NCBI RefSeq assembly: GCF_964340395.1
Contig: NC_135549.1
Span: 7,802,842-7,866,841, forward strand
From: Glandiceps talaboti
Taxonomy: Eukaryota > Hemichordata > Enteropneusta > Spengelidae
Length of the DNA: 64,000 nt
Direction of reading: 5' to 3'
This document shows positions 62,859-64,000 of this stretch, piece after piece. The position numbers were made by a program, and so were the translations under genes. How positions within the stretch are numbered: the stretch's first letter is position 1; each line of letters starts with the position of its first letter. Below the pieces are notes generated by a model. It was not told where the DNA came from, searched no databases, and was given only the letters and a program-made list of their open reading frames with translations.

Positions 62859-64000
62859 GATTTATCATATACTGATCGTATGACATGATGAGTGTTTATT
62901 TCTTACCCATAATATGGATAGTGAAATATAATTAGTGGAAATAGATGAGCTGTGGTGTTGATGGTTTTTATTTTCAGCGGTCAGGTTACCTGGTTCATAG
63001 TGCATGACGCTGTGTAGTTGATCTTAGCTATGGCACAGTATGGAATACATGTATTACTTACAAAATGAATTCGAAACGTAAGCTGCCAGACTTCTTATTA
63101 GGTTTGGCAGAATGAAATTGCTTGAAAAGACTTACTGTCATATGGATATCACAACGATTGTCAATCAGATTTACTAATTGTAAAGATATGTATTTATAGA
63201 ATAAAGAAAATGGACGCTATGAGTCCAGAGTTCATGAGTATTAAGTGTACTTTTGATGCTGTCACCATGTGATCGATAAAAACAAACAAACAAACATGGT
63301 TGTTGTATGGAAAGCTTTGGTAGAATATACATACAAGAATTGGGATTCGATCCTGTAGTTGTACCATACATCTCTTATATGAGGGAATTACCAGGTTTAG
63401 ACCGTTGTTATTGACCGATGGAAAATAGTGAATAATGTTAAAATGATAAATACTCAAGAGTACTTGTATTAAATGCATTGGTAATTTTTTAAAAACAAGT
63501 ATGATCTAAATTTGAAATGATTCATTTTCGATGATCTCACCCCATATCATCCGGCCATGTTTTGTTTTAATATAATGTCTTTACATATGTAACTTTAACC
63601 AATGGCTCTAAATTATTTCATGGGACCGTCAGATAAAAGGCGGGACGTCCATTCCTTTGGTGGCAACAGTGAGACAAGCAAATCTGCACCGTACGTCATA
63701 ATGGCGTACATAAGATATTTAATCTGAGATTATAATCCTTTACATGTATTAGAACTCCGGCAAAATAAGACATACAATTGACAAGACCTGAAATTACACA
63801 CAAACTCTCATGAAAGGAAGGAAACAAACTAATCTTTCCCACATACTTGCAATTGGAAGGAAGTGAATCAGTACATCTGATCGATTAAAAGTTCATATTT
63901 CAAAAGCAAGGCGAACTTTTATGTATTGCAAGTAGTCGTCGAGCGTCTATATAGGCCTAACAATCTTACAAAATTACCAATTCGGGGCAAAATCTTCAAA

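Noticed and set aside
63596-63650. CCAAT and GATAAAAGG arrangement resembling a core promoter
   Set aside because: No downstream coding exon is visible before the window ends; too little evidence to annotate.

Overview
This 64 kb window is nuclear DNA from an animal. It is AT-rich, with long introns bounded by GT..AG sites, many long dinucleotide microsatellites and scattered short mobile elements. Linked single genes for Testin and Prickle, a Penelope-like retroelement and frequent invertebrate-style microsatellites suggest a marine invertebrate (an invertebrate deuterostome or a lophotrochozoan). The sequence alone does not settle the species. There are no bacterial, organellar or CRISPR features.

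Region 1 (1-11.4 kb, + strand): all but the first coding exon of a Testin (TES) gene. Six exons encode the cysteine-rich N-terminus, the PET domain and three LIM domains. A Gly/Pro-rich stretch of about 265 residues, absent from vertebrate TES, is inserted between PET and LIM1. Region 2 (11.4-17.4 kb): intergenic DNA with a direct repeat, a compound (AG)n/(TG)n tract, a TIR-bearing MITE and a perfect 40-bp palindrome. Region 3 (17.4-38.7 kb, + strand): a complete PRICKLE gene of six coding exons (the first is tentative), ending in a polybasic stretch and a CaaX box. TES and PRICKLE lie head to tail, and their introns fall at matching positions, so they are an unbroken ancient tandem pair. TES acts in focal adhesions and actin structures, and Prickle is a core planar-cell-polarity protein.

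Region 4 (38.7-49 kb): intergenic DNA with a nuclear-receptor-type DR1 array, a CTCF-like motif, a long (TC)n tract and a candidate first exon near 46.6 kb. Region 5 (49-53 kb, - strand): three intronless fatty-acid-binding-protein-like (iLBP) genes. The first two belong to a recent segmental duplication of about 1.4 kb, separated by a 1.1-kb foldback element with TTAA ends. Region 6 (53.4-54.3 kb, - strand): a 5'-truncated Penelope-like element with an intact-looking GIY-YIG endonuclease end, followed by a hammerhead ribozyme fold, and flanked on both sides by (TA)n. Region 7 (54.4-64 kb): no confident gene; it holds a hairpin MITE, a long (GA)n tract and one weak exon candidate.

The strongest observations are the hammerhead ribozyme, the foldback element at the duplication junction, the Gly-rich insertion in TES, and the tandem splice donors inside the first zinc knuckle of Prickle LIM1.
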